Assembly (NCBI RefSeq): GCF_029016485.1
Contig: NZ_CP092106.1
Coordinates: 2,418,001-2,482,000 of the forward strand
Source: Vibrio sp. JC009
GTDB lineage: Bacteria > Pseudomonadota > Gammaproteobacteria > Enterobacterales > Vibrionaceae
DNA: 64,000 bases
Direction of reading: 5' to 3'
Shown here in pieces: positions 1-8,365 of this stretch. Below the pieces are notes generated by a model, which made no database searches, had not been told where the DNA came from, and saw nothing but the letters and a program-made list of their open reading frames with translations. Position 1 is the first letter of the stretch, and every line of letters starts with the position of its first letter. The position numbers and the translations under genes were made by a program.

Positions 1-1437
1 ATCTTCCATGGAGACGCCTTTCGCCAACATCATCTTGATGTGAGAATCATCGAAATGTACGGCAGGAAAGCCCATACCAGAACGAATTACATCAACAATC
101 TTGCGTAAATATTTTTGAGGTGACTTATTATTAACACGTGTTGCAAGTGTCGGCTGGTAGACCCGAACATGACGTACCGCATCCATAAGAAGGTAAGTTA
201 GCTCATTGGTTGCATCACGACCTTCACGAGTAACCCCACCAACACACATGTTTACGAATGGCTGATAGCCCGCAAAAAACTTCGACTGACCTTCACTGGT
301 TAACCACATCATCTCTGACATCTTAATCAACATACAGCCCGCCAAATCGAATGCTTCATATTCGTTCATTCGTCCTGATTTAATGTCCGCGATGAAAAGG
401 TCATACATGTATTGGTCAACACGACCAATGGACATACCCGTCTGGTTTTCTTCCACAACCAAAAGAGACTCGATAGTCCAAACCGCCTGGATGGCTTCCC
501 AGAAGGTTTCCGGACGATGAGCCGGAACCTTAGCATTCACTTCAGCAATTCTTTGCAACTCTTGTTTACGGCGAGGGTCTGTTTCGTTCGCAGCAAGCCG
601 GGCAGCGTATTCGGACATACGCCTGGCATAAACCATCACACCTTCTGCTGTCTCAATCACTGACTTGTAGAAGTAGATCTTTTCTACGTCATCCGGGTTT
701 TGATAATCGAGTGCATCCAACTTCTCTTGTGCTTCGCGTTGGATATCTAACATCCCTTTTTTCATGACAATTACGTCATAACCAGGGTTAGAATCACCAC
801 CACCACTGGTTGCATGATAAGAGCAGTCAGAGACATAAGACTCACCAGAGAGCTCCCATAATCCGGCTTCACGATATAAACCTTCACAGTGCTCTTCAAC
901 AGAGCGCTCTTCCCAATAAGGGAAAATGGTTTCAAGCAGCTCTTTTTTATCACCGTCAGATAAATGGAATGGGTCTTGAGGGCGTGTGCCTATTGTTTCC
1001 AGTTCATCACGTAACCAACGCCAGGAAACATCCGGAGAGAAAGAACCTGTACGAGGAGCACCACATGGCGCACCAACAATCAGTTCGTTATCCTGAATAA
1101 CCAGAGGGGCAGTTTCACAGTTACGAAGAAAACTTTTACTACGCAGAAGGGCTGGTGGCATACCCACATTTTCTTTATAAACCTGAGTAATAATACGGGC
1201 TCGGTCAATACTGATAGACGGAACATGTTTTAAGAATTTTTCTTTGAGTTTTACATGTCGTTCTGTAGGGCCATCTGGAATAGTTGTGCCGACTGGCATT
1301 ACTTTTGACTCAGAAGCGGGGTGAGAAAACACTTCTGCTGATACATTTTGGAAAATTTGCTTTAGCGAATTGCGATCGGCTTCTGATAAATTTTTTGTTG
1401 CTTCTTCAAGTTTATTAGCAAAATCCGCAAGATTCAT
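1..1437 (-). CDS. cutC: choline trimethylamine-lyase (glycyl radical enzyme), N-terminal part
   Basis: This is the 5' 479 codons of a glycyl radical enzyme that cleaves choline to trimethylamine and acetaldehyde inside a microcompartment; the gene runs off the left edge. The choline-specific segment [16 protein letters not shown] is present, with Tyr207 and Asp215 spaced as Tyr208/Asp216 of the characterised Desulfovibrio CutC, which contact the trimethylammonium group. Long stretches such as [20 protein letters not shown] also fit CutC rather than pyruvate formate-lyase or diol dehydratase. The close numbering shows it lacks the ~300-residue N-terminal extension I recall for Klebsiella/E. 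coli type II CutC, so it is the short type I-like form. The catalytic Cys and the radical Gly lie outside the window and cannot be checked. The start ATG follows AAAGGTGA at good spacing. It is preceded by the Cys-less aldehyde dehydrogenase gene and probably co-transcribed with it. Confidence 0.93.
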   Translation of the reverse strand, partial: MNLADFANKLEEATKNLSEADRNSLKQIFQNVSAEVFSHPASESKVMPVGTTIPDGPTERHVKLKEKFLKHVPSISIDRARIITQVYKENVGMPPALLRSKSFLRNCETAPLVIQDNELIVGAPCGAPRTGSFSPDVSWRWLRDELETIGTRPQDPFHLSDGDKKELLETIFPYWEERSVEEHCEGLYREAGLWELSGESYVSDCSYHATSGGGDSNPGYDVIVMKKGMLDIQREAQEKLDALDYQNPDDVEKIYFYKSVIETAEGVMVYARRMSEYAARLAANETDPRRKQELQRIAEVNAKVPAHRPETFWEAIQAVWTIESLLVVEENQTGMSIGRVDQYMYDLFIADIKSGRMNEYEAFDLAGCMLIKMSEMMWLTSEGQSKFFAGYQPFVNMCVGGVTREGRDATNELTYLLMDAVRHVRVYQPTLATRVNNKSPQKYLRKIVDVIRSGMGFPAVHFDDSHIKMMLAKGVSMED

Positions 1438-1498
1438 AATCTTTCACCTTTATTCCAGGTTATTGTTTAACGTTAATATTTGATCTATTTTTTATATT

Positions 1499-2956
1499 TT
1501 AACTATTTTGTATCGCTCTAAGTGCTTCCTGAATTAATTTTTGGACAGCATCAATAGAACTACCCTCATATTGAGGCTTTGCTTTTTGCTCATGGGGTTC
1601 ACTTATTTTCCTCACCCCATAACCAACCTTTCTTATATAAGTTAAATTAGTCGGAGATATATTGTCCGCCGTAATACCTTGCCCGTAAGTTCTATTCGCA
1701 AGTGATACCGAAGGCGTCAAATTTGTTGTTAATCCAATCCCACCAAAAGAGGCTGGTGTATTAACTAATAATCTTCCCACTGGTTTTCTTAAAGCGAAAA
1801 GTGAAATAACTTCTTCATCGTTAGAATGAATAGTTAGCGTATGAGCATTGCGTTCATGAAGCAGTAATTCGATACATTTTTCGCATGCGTGCATCCAATC
1901 ATCTTCAACATAATAGGCAAGTACCGGGGCTAATAACTCTCTAGAATATGGGTCGTTCTTGGTGACATACTTCCGCTCAGTGACTAAGAGACGAACGTTA
2001 TCAGGAACAATAAAATTAGCTCGATTAGCAAGCTGTTTTGCTGACACACCAATCATCCCTAACCGGTGTTTTCCGCATTCTGCAAATAGAAGGTCCGCTA
2101 ACGCGAGAGACTCTTCCTCCGTCATGAAGTAAGCACCTTGCTCCTGCATAAGTAAGCGGAGCTGAGACTCGATGCATGCATCGACAATAATAGAATGTTC
2201 TGCCGAAGGAGAAATACCGTTATCAAATACTTTACTAGAAACAATATCTTCAACTGCCTGAGAGATATCAGCTGTTCGCTCAATAAAAGCTGGCCCATTT
2301 CCTGTTCCGCTGTATATAACAGGCTTTCCCGAACAGCGCCCTAACTCAGCCATACCGGGAACACCTGAAAGCAAGATTAGTGCGGTCTCAGGGTGGTTTA
2401 ATAACTCTCTGGTTCCTTCTTTTGTCACCGTATCCATATAGGATAGAGCCCCGTTAGGCAGGCCACTTTCTTCTGCCGCCTCAATCATGCAATCAAGCGT
2501 AGCTTTAATACATTTAGCAGCATTTGGATGAGGAGAAAAAACAATACTATTGCCAGATTTTATCGCAATAAGTGCCTTATATATTGTCGTAGATACAGGG
2601 CTGGTTACCGGAGATAGTCCGACTAACACACCAAAAGGTACACCTATATCCAATGTACGTTGTTTCTCATCTTTAGCGATAACACCAACACATCTTAAAG
2701 TGCGTAAATAGGTGAGAACATGCTGAGTTACGAACTGGTTTTTTTTGACTTTGTCTTGCCAGCGTCCATAACCTGTCTCTTCGACAGAAAGCTTCGCCAA
2801 GCTTTCAACTTGCTTTGAAACACTGGCAACCATAGCCTCGACAATGGCATCAAGTTTTTCCTGAGAAAATAAAGATAACTCCAGTTGTGCACTAGCTGCA
2901 TTTTCCATAAGAACTCTTGATTCCTGTATGGAAACTAAGTCTTTATCCATTATCAT
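1499..2956 (-). CDS. aldehyde dehydrogenase paralogue lacking the catalytic Cys, BMC-associated
   Basis: A 485-residue member of the CoA-acylating acetaldehyde dehydrogenase family (PduP/EutE/CutB-CutF type), colinear with the intact enzyme at 9361-10818. Shared landmarks include IVFSPHPNAAKC and FIERTADIS. The catalytic segment, FDNGTICASEQAII in the intact paralogue, reads FDNGISPSAEHSII here, putting Pro250 where the nucleophilic Cys should be. The nucleotide-site motif GVGAGNVP is also changed, to YSGTGNGP. The C-terminus has a charged linker (EPHEQKAKPQ) followed by an amphipathic helix (SIDAVQKLIQEALRAIQN) typical of BMC encapsulation peptides. The frame is intact and full length, so it is probably retained for a non-catalytic role such as core scaffolding or partner of the active subunit; that is inference. 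A second possible start is the ATG at 2950. It is followed by cutC after 61 nt and preceded by a MerR-type promoter. Confidence 0.85.
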   Translation of the reverse strand: MIMDKDLVSIQESRVLMENAASAQLELSLFSQEKLDAIVEAMVASVSKQVESLAKLSVEETGYGRWQDKVKKNQFVTQHVLTYLRTLRCVGVIAKDEKQRTLDIGVPFGVLVGLSPVTSPVSTTIYKALIAIKSGNSIVFSPHPNAAKCIKATLDCMIEAAEESGLPNGALSYMDTVTKEGTRELLNHPETALILLSGVPGMAELGRCSGKPVIYSGTGNGPAFIERTADISQAVEDIVSSKVFDNGISPSAEHSIIVDACIESQLRLLMQEQGAYFMTEEESLALADLLFAECGKHRLGMIGVSAKQLANRANFIVPDNVRLLVTERKYVTKNDPYSRELLAPVLAYYVEDDWMHACEKCIELLLHERNAHTLTIHSNDEEVISLFALRKPVGRLLVNTPASFGGIGLTTNLTPSVSLANRTYGQGITADNISPTNLTYIRKVGYGVRKISEPHEQKAKPQYEGSSIDAVQKLIQEALRAIQNS

Positions 2957-3009
2957 GATTAGTACCGCCCAGTTGCAGATATTCTTTGTATTATCTTGTT
3001 TTAAATAAC

Positions 3010-3040
3010 AGCCTATCTTTTCTCTTTAGGGGAAGGTCAA
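3010..3040 (-). promoter_or_regulatory. MerR-type promoter/operator A (aldehyde dehydrogenase-cutC unit)
   Basis: Read on the minus strand: -35 TTGACC (3040-3035), a 19-nt spacer containing TTCCCCTAAAGAGAAAAG, and -10 TAGGCT (3015-3010). A 19-nt spacer is the mark of MerR-activated promoters, which need DNA distortion by the activator. The spacer is nearly identical to sites at 6415-6445 and 9240-9270. The 5' leader to the start codon at 2956 would be about 47 nt. Confidence 0.8.
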
Positions 3041-3128
3041 TATATTCATCCTTCTAAATAGAGAAAAGTGTTAAGTGAAACAGGTTAATTTATGTTTTTA
3101 TTGCTGTGTCTAAAAATATAATCCCGGC

Positions 3129-3479
3129 TTACATTTGCGTCATGGAAACACAATCATAATTTAACTTTTCAGTAAAATAATTAATCACTTCTTTAATAGC
3201 TGTTTCTACACTTGAAACATCCCCGGTGATCATAAGCGAGCCGTCTGAGCGTTCTAAAAAACCAATATTTACTTCCACTGTTTTAGTTGCAACATCAGCG
3301 GCAATGATTACACCTTCACATGGCGTAATATTCAAAATCCCTATTGCATTCCCTTTTTCTTTGTCTAGCTCCAACACATTGAAAAGTTCAGGCTGTGGAT
3401 TTGAGATAACGTGAGCCAGAGTAATTTGCTTACCCGGCACGTGTTCCTGAATAATCCGTTGTTTCATTTCTTCATACAT
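3129..3479 (-). CDS. BMC shell protein, EutS/PduU-like hexamer
   Basis: A 116-residue single-domain shell protein. The N-terminal RIIQEHVPGKQITLAHVI and later EGVIIAADVATKTVEVNIGFLERSDGSL closely follow EutS and PduU, the circularly permuted BMC-H class whose N-terminal strands form a small barrel over the hexamer pore. It would form facets of the choline compartment shell. It is the last gene of the minus-strand shell/redox unit (tandem shell, pduS, pduT, this gene), 31 nt after pduT. About 170 nt then separate it from the next start, including promoter A. Start chosen at 3479; an internal ATG at Met5 is an alternative. Confidence 0.9.
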   Translation of the reverse strand: MYEEMKQRIIQEHVPGKQITLAHVISNPQPELFNVLELDKEKGNAIGILNITPCEGVIIAADVATKTVEVNIGFLERSDGSLMITGDVSSVETAIKEVINYFTEKLNYDCVSMTQM

Positions 3480-3510
3480 GAAGGTATACCTTTCTGAAGA
3501 TCAGAAGTTA

Positions 3511-4062
3511 TTAAATGATATATTTGTGTAGATCCTGGCTCGGAGATGGAATCACTACATGGCTCAATACCGGCCCGGACTCACCAACACCAGCAACACC
3601 CGCCTCTACTGCTGCCTGAACCGAAGAGACATCTCCTGACAAAATAACGAATGCCTTACCGGCTAACCCGGCAGCAAAACGGATATCTAAGACTTCAACA
3701 TTAGCGGATTTAGCAGCGGCATCAGCAGCTAAGATACAACCTGCACAGGTATAAACTTCGATAACACCAAGGGCTGCCATATCATTCGCTTCAGGGATGC
3801 CCTGAAGAGCAGATGCCACTGAATGATGTATCCGGGGAATGGTGAAGCTATCTACCACCATGGCAGAACCGAGCATACAACCCGACTCCACACTACTTGT
3901 CACTGCAGCAGTATCTCCAGCAACAACTATCAAGTAACGACCAGGGCAGGTTGTTTTAGCCATAACTAAGTCCACATCAGCCGCTTTAATCATAGCGTCG
4001 GCCACCAGAATACCAACCGCCACACTGTTTAATTCAACACAACCGATTGTTTGCAATTGCAT
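3511..4062 (-). CDS. pduT: PduT-like BMC trimeric shell protein with Fe-S cysteine
   Basis: A 183-residue protein with two BMC domains (about residues 5-88 and 97-180). The segment MAKTTCPGRYLIVVAGD matches PduT, in which this Cys (position 38 there, 39 here) binds a [4Fe-4S] cluster at the centre of the pseudohexameric trimer, one Cys per subunit. In the Pdu system PduT is thought to pass electrons across the shell in partnership with PduS. The gene follows pduS by only 12 nt, which supports the same pairing here. The open frame extends to a GTG at 4071, but the ATG at 4062 is preferred because AGGTGA sits just upstream. Confidence 0.92.
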   Translation of the reverse strand: MQLQTIGCVELNSVAVGILVADAMIKAADVDLVMAKTTCPGRYLIVVAGDTAAVTSSVESGCMLGSAMVVDSFTIPRIHHSVASALQGIPEANDMAALGVIEVYTCAGCILAADAAAKSANVEVLDIRFAAGLAGKAFVILSGDVSSVQAAVEAGVAGVGESGPVLSHVVIPSPSQDLHKYII

Positions 4063-4074
4063 AAACTTCACCTA

Positions 4075-5403
4075 TTACTTTCTGATTGTTATTACGTTAT
4101 TTGATATGGACGAAACGACACCGGTGATGCTCGAGTGTATCCTTGCGCTCATGCTGCCTTCCGGGATCTCTCCAATACACTGCCCCTTTTCTACGCAATC
4201 ACCAACATCAACTATGCACCTCGCAGGAGCACCAATGTGTTGAGATAAAGGAATAGATACCTGATCAGGAACGATCTCTCCCCCATAAGATGTACTAACA
4301 TCGTACTTAGCAAGATCAAGGCGCTGGATAAGGCGTTGCGTTGGAATTCGACGACTTTCTCTGAATGGGTGAGCTTCCTGTGGTTCTCCCGTCGTCTCTA
4401 AACGAACACCGCCTTCTCTTAATTTCATCTTGATTTGTGCATTTAGTTCCCTTGGTGAGAGTCCCATAGGGCATGCAAATTTTTCACACACACCGCACTC
4501 TGAACAAAGCAGTGCTTTATGCGCTTCTTTGTTACCCAAAACGTCTTCCGCTCCAATTCTGGTGAGTTTATGCGGTTGTATATCGTGGCCTAACAAGAAA
4601 CGCGGGCAAAGTTCAGTACATAACGTGCATTGGCAGCAGATCGAAGTTGTCAATTTACTGACTTGCCGTGTAGGCATAATTTTTCTAACCACAACCGTGT
4701 GCTCTGGCGGAAGAACTAAAATCCCACTGGTCGTTTTAGTGATTGGGCTGTTCACATCTGACAACACACGCCCCATCATTGGACCGCCATCTACGACAAC
4801 ATAATCATTGATGGTTGCACCGCCGGCATATTCGATAACCTCTGCCGCTGTTGTACCAACCGACGCACGAACGACCATCGGTGTTTTAACCGCACCAAAG
4901 ACTGTAAGGTAACGATCGGTAACCGGTATATTGTTCAGTGCTAACCCAATGTTGTAAAAGGTCTCTACATTACTAACGACAGCACCAACATGAAGTGGTA
5001 ATCCGCCTTGAGGAATTGTTCTACCCAGAACTTCATGTACTAATACATGCTCGTCACCAATAGGATAAAAGTTCTCTAATTCGAATATTTCAATGCGTGA
5101 GTCACCAAACTCTTCAACGACCGTTTTTAAAGATTTCAATGCTGTCTTATGTTTCGCTTTCAGGCACACAATGCCACGACTAGCCTCAGTGGCATTCATC
5201 ATAGCTTCAACGCCTTTCAGCATCTCTGCTCCTGCGGTTTCAATCAAGTAAGGGTCACTCATTAGAAGTGGTTCGCAAGACGCACCATTTACTAATATCG
5301 TGTCCACTTTAGTATCAGCTTTTATATGAGTGGGTAATCCAGCACCACCACTACCGACAATGCCAGCATTTTTTATTATTCTAATTAATTCTTCTTTAAT
5401 CAT
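4075..5403 (-). CDS. pduS: PduS-like flavin/Fe-S electron-transfer protein of the BMC
   Basis: A 442-residue RnfC/NqrF-like protein of the PduS type. It begins with the glycine-rich AGIVGSGGAGLPTHIKA (nucleotide/flavin region) and carries two ferredoxin-like cluster motifs, CQCTLCTELCP (about residues 257-267) and CSECGVCEKFACP (about 299-310). A C-terminal barrel-sandwich segment ends it. PduS in Salmonella is a cobalamin reductase with FMN and two [4Fe-4S] clusters. A choline lyase needs no B12, so here a redox role such as cofactor recycling or electron export through PduT is more likely; that is inference. The frame continues to a TTG at 5418, but the ATG at 5403 is preferred. Confidence 0.9.
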   Translation of the reverse strand: MIKEELIRIIKNAGIVGSGGAGLPTHIKADTKVDTILVNGASCEPLLMSDPYLIETAGAEMLKGVEAMMNATEASRGIVCLKAKHKTALKSLKTVVEEFGDSRIEIFELENFYPIGDEHVLVHEVLGRTIPQGGLPLHVGAVVSNVETFYNIGLALNNIPVTDRYLTVFGAVKTPMVVRASVGTTAAEVIEYAGGATINDYVVVDGGPMMGRVLSDVNSPITKTTSGILVLPPEHTVVVRKIMPTRQVSKLTTSICCQCTLCTELCPRFLLGHDIQPHKLTRIGAEDVLGNKEAHKALLCSECGVCEKFACPMGLSPRELNAQIKMKLREGGVRLETTGEPQEAHPFRESRRIPTQRLIQRLDLAKYDVSTSYGGEIVPDQVSIPLSQHIGAPARCIVDVGDCVEKGQCIGEIPEGSMSARIHSSITGVVSSISNNVITIRK

Positions 5404-5455
5404 GCCTTTTGCTCTCAATACTTAGATAGTCACTGGTAATCATCATTTGTTTTAG

Positions 5456-5600
5456 CTAATTACGACCAGCCTCTAATAATTTTTTAGCAGATCTCTTCAA
5501 GCTTATAAAAAAACTCACAAGATCCATAATTTTCACCTTTAAAACCAGGTTATATTTAGAACAAATATCTAGTTATTTTTATAGTTTTAACTACTTTTTA
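5456..5600 (-). pseudogene. decayed duplicate of the cutC 5' end and its leader
   Basis: This lies in the 319-nt gap between pduS and the tandem shell gene. On the minus strand an ATG at 5527 opens 23 codons (stop at 5456) reading MDLVSFFISLKRSAKKLLEAGRN, against [23 protein letters not shown] of cutC. Ten of 23 residues are identical, and the DNA match improves with a 1-nt gap. The leader is also shared: both have ATAACCTGG, then AAAGGTGAAA, then ATTATG, and further upstream the AGTTAA that ends the aldehyde dehydrogenase gene before cutC. The segment is therefore a remnant of an aldehyde dehydrogenase-cutC junction, left by a duplication or rearrangement. It is too short and frame-broken to encode a functional enzyme. 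Confidence 0.75.
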
Positions 5601-5722
5601 TTATTAAATATGTACTGAAATTTATTCCACACTGGCAGAAGCCCACATTCCACAAAAACATTTTCATAACATATGATTTACATTAGAAGTTTGAAACTTT
5701 TATGTTATGTGTATTTATAAAT

Positions 5723-6352
5723 TTAAGGTAACAAATTATTTATATTGTATAATTGTGTTATTTTCAGTAAGTCTGGGTGTGGCGAAGGAATTACCACTGA
5801 GCTATAAACTTTTGTTCCCATATTTTCAACAGCATATACTCCCGCTTCCACCGCAGCTATACAAGCAGAAACATCTCCCTTTACGAGCACAGAAATATAC
5901 CCGGAAGCAACGTTTTCATATCCAACAAGTTCTACATCAGCTGCTTTAATCATTGCATCAGCAGCTTCTAAAATATATACAATGCCAAAGGTTTCTATAA
6001 ATCCCATTGCTGCTGGGCTTTCATCTAACTCACTTTGTGGCCCCTCTACAGGTAAACCGTGAACGGAAACAATATCTCCGATCGCGTTAATCGGACGCGG
6101 CATTGAATTAGAGGCTGTTAATTCTCCAATACTTTTTGCCGCTACAGAGCCAGCGTCTACTGACGATGTGACTGCTGCTACGTCTCCTTTAACCATAACT
6201 GCAACCAGTGTTGAACCTATATTTTCATACGCTACAAGCTTTACATTTGCAGCTTTTAGCATTGCATCTGCACCGAAAATAGCAGGAACCATTCCCAATG
6301 TTTCAATAAGACCTAACGCTTCCTCGCCCTTGTACCGGATGAATTCTTCCAT
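5723..6352 (-). CDS. tandem-domain BMC shell protein (BMC-T)
   Basis: A 209-residue protein made of two canonical BMC domains: residues about 9-90 (EALGLIETLGMVPAIFGADA...) and 115-200 (AAMGFIETFGIVYILEAADA...). They are joined by a linker rich in Pro and acidic residues. The two halves resemble each other and the PduA-like hexamer at 10852 more than PduB or EutL, so this is a non-permuted pseudohexameric trimer. Such trimers often carry larger, sometimes gated, pores. It heads the minus-strand shell/redox unit and lies 63 nt downstream of the -10 of MerR-type promoter B. GAGGTG lies upstream of the start. No Cys pair for an Fe-S centre is seen. Confidence 0.88.
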   Translation of the reverse strand: MEEFIRYKGEEALGLIETLGMVPAIFGADAMLKAANVKLVAYENIGSTLVAVMVKGDVAAVTSSVDAGSVAAKSIGELTASNSMPRPINAIGDIVSVHGLPVEGPQSELDESPAAMGFIETFGIVYILEAADAMIKAADVELVGYENVASGYISVLVKGDVSACIAAVEAGVYAVENMGTKVYSSVVIPSPHPDLLKITQLYNINNLLP

Positions 6353-6414
6353 TTTTACTGCACCTCAGTTTAATCATTGGTTAATTCGTTAAATGAGTAA
6401 GCTCCAAATACAGC

Positions 6415-6445
6415 ATCCTAATGTTCCCCTTAAGGGTAAGGTCAA
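6415..6445 (-). promoter_or_regulatory. MerR-type promoter/operator B (shell/pduST unit)
   Basis: Minus strand: -35 TTGACC (6445-6440), 19-nt spacer with the palindrome ACCCTTAAGGGG, and -10 TAGGAT (6420-6415). Architecture and sequence match promoters A and C. The target gene starts at 6352. Confidence 0.8.
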
Positions 6446-6934
6446 TATTGTTTTACTAACAGGAACTAAATAATTTGAACTCGCTCATATTACTACCCAC
6501 TATCAAGTATCTCGCATAAATTTGCACATAAAATCACATCGTTATTAAGAGTAATTATCAGCAAATTTAAATTCAGTTAAATAATCAACTTAACCATAAT
6601 ACTAAGATCACTTTTTTTACCCTCTATTCAATAATCATAGTGATAAGCATCACAAAGGAAAAAACCATTAATTAACATCCCGTAAAATGAGTATATCTTC
6701 GCTACGGTTAATATTATTAAGTTCTCCAAAGTTTCACATTCAATGATTGAGCTATTAAACACACTCTCATGTTGCAGTGATGTAAGAGTCTTGTTAAATG
6801 CGCAAGAGTTTGAAAATTTAACACTATTTTATACTAATAAAAAAGCATATTAAAAATGGAGAACATCTTGGCATTTATGCCTACAGCAATAACTAATATT
6901 CCAATAACGTATCTATAAAAAGGGCATTTAACAC
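6446..6934. other. AT-rich divergent intergenic region
   Basis: About 490 nt between the shell/pduST operon (minus) and the transporter gene (plus), without a credible gene. A CRP-like palindrome lies at 6639-6654. A short palindrome, GGCATTTATGCC, lies near 6869-6880 close to the transporter start. No MerR-type 19-nt promoter is seen facing the transporter, so that unit is probably controlled differently from the other three. Confidence 0.5.
6639..6654. promoter_or_regulatory. CRP-like binding site
   Basis: The sequence AGTGA-TAAGCA-TCACA differs from the TGTGA-N6-TCACA consensus at one position. It lies between the two divergent BMC-locus units. This would fit catabolite control of choline use, but occupancy is inferred. 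Confidence 0.5.
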
Positions 6935-8032
6935 ATGGAAAAAACAACATTGTTAGATAGTGCTATTAACATCCCAACTTCCGATAGCGCAGAAAAAAAA
7001 CTAAGGAGTGACTTTCGTAAAAAAGGGGTTTCTACTGCTTTATTTTCAGGGCTTTCATACGGATTTTATACCGCCTTCATGACCCTGGCGATGTCTATGG
7101 GTATATGGAGTGTCTGGTATGGAGAAGGCTCTGGTCTCTCTGTTTTTGCAACAACCTATCTTCTTGCCGCCATTGGGGCTGCTTTAACAGACTCATCTAG
7201 CGCAATATGGGCATTAGGTATTGCTGGGGTGCGGGGCCGTTTGGGGGACTTCACTCGCTCAATAAGAACCAAGCCCGGTGCAATCATGGTAGCATCCGCG
7301 ATTATTGGCGGCCCGTTAGCAAGTACAGCCTATGTGGTCGGGTTGCAGATGGCAGGCTCCATTGTTGTCCCTATCAGTGCCCTGTGCCCGGCTATCGGTG
7401 CCATTCTGGCTCGGATCCTTTTCAAGCAGGAACTAACCGCTCGTATGATGCTAGGTATTGCTATCTGCTTTTTTGCCAGTGTTCTTATTGGCGGAACCGC
7501 TGGCTTGGATGGTGACGCTTCTGAAACCGTGATGCTAGGCATCTTTTTTGGCTTCCTTGCCGCTCTATTTTGGGGCTTCGAAGGCTGCGTAGCTGGTTAC
7601 GGTACTTCTATGATTGATCCGGAAATTGGCATCACTATACGTCAGGTAACTTCGGGGTTAACTAACTTGATTCTTCTGGTTCCTATCTTTGGGCTTATTG
7701 CCGGCGAAAATGGAACCGCGATGATATTTGAAGCATTGGCTGACTCTCAATCCATGCCATATTTCGTTATTGCAGGCTTAGCAGCATATGGAGCATTTAT
7801 GTTCTGGTATAAAGGCAATGCTATGTGCGGGGCTCCATTGGGCATGGCTTGTAACGGCACATTCTCTTTCTGGGGACCATTATGTTGTTGGGTAGTTCTG
7901 GGTATAGCCTTCGGTATTGCCGGTTGGACAATGGCTCCGATTGCCTGGCTTGCAGCGATAATCATGGTTTTTGGTATTTTAGTCATTGCTATGAACCCAA
8001 TGGACCTATTCAAAAAGGATAACAATCAATGA
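6935..8032 (+). CDS. DMT-superfamily (EamA-like) membrane transporter, BMC-associated
   Basis: A 365-residue hydrophobic protein with about ten predicted membrane segments in two similar halves. Glycine-rich helices such as AIIGGPLASTAYVVGLQMAGS and a second-half counterpart fit the drug/metabolite transporter fold. A soluble N-terminal stretch of about 30 residues comes first. Its place in a choline BMC locus suggests movement of choline, trimethylamine or another pathway metabolite; choline-lyase clusters often carry a small multidrug-type transporter, but the substrate cannot be read from sequence. Its stop overlaps the start of the next gene (ATGA). AAGGGC precedes the ATG. Confidence 0.75.
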   Translation: MEKTTLLDSAINIPTSDSAEKKLRSDFRKKGVSTALFSGLSYGFYTAFMTLAMSMGIWSVWYGEGSGLSVFATTYLLAAIGAALTDSSSAIWALGIAGVRGRLGDFTRSIRTKPGAIMVASAIIGGPLASTAYVVGLQMAGSIVVPISALCPAIGAILARILFKQELTARMMLGIAICFFASVLIGGTAGLDGDASETVMLGIFFGFLAALFWGFEGCVAGYGTSMIDPEIGITIRQVTSGLTNLILLVPIFGLIAGENGTAMIFEALADSQSMPYFVIAGLAAYGAFMFWYKGNAMCGAPLGMACNGTFSFWGPLCCWVVLGIAFGIAGWTMAPIAWLAAIIMVFGILVIAMNPMDLFKKDNNQ

Positions 8033-8295
8033 AACCATTAAACTATGCGATATTAAAATATTTCACTACCGTTGAAAAGGCCAGCACAATTGAGGTAATG
8101 GACTCACTTAATCCAATATATGGCTCGTTTAAAGCCTTTACTAAAAACTCTATTTTAGAAGCTTTACTAACTGCAGAAGCTAACGGTTTGCTCGAAAGTG
8201 CCGGAAGCACATTGTCAGAGGATAATGAATTGATTTTGTATTTTAGAGCACATGAGGAAGGTGCTAAAACTATAAATCGCTATATCGTTGATTAA
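8029..8295 (+). CDS. uncharacterised 88-residue protein coupled to the transporter
   Basis: Not recognised. The start codon overlaps the transporter stop by 4 nt (ATGA), so translation is probably coupled. The protein is soluble, with mixed charge and no Cys. The pattern of helices followed by a ...LLESAGSTLSEDNELILYFRA hairpin resembles a small winged-helix domain, which could regulate or bind the transporter. It is followed after 9 nt by a strong terminator, so transporter and partner form a closed two-gene unit. Confidence 0.7.
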   Translation: MKPLNYAILKYFTTVEKASTIEVMDSLNPIYGSFKAFTKNSILEALLTAEANGLLESAGSTLSEDNELILYFRAHEEGAKTINRYIVD

Positions 8296-8304
8296 CCTTA
8301 ATAA

Positions 8305-8338
8305 GTTGAGAGTGTTTTGTGACACTCTCAACTTTTAT
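8305..8338 (+). terminator. rho-independent terminator of the transporter unit
   Basis: A perfect 10-bp stem, GTTGAGAGTG / CACTCTCAAC, with an 8-nt loop and a TTTTAT tail, directly after the 88-residue gene. It separates the transporter unit from the MerR gene. Confidence 0.85.
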
Positions 8339-8365
8339 AATAACAAGTAATTGGAGGATTTTAAG

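Noticed and set aside
6805-6835. Sigma-70 promoter TTGAAA/TATACT before the transporter
   Set aside because: The spacer is only 14 nt, too short for a normal promoter.
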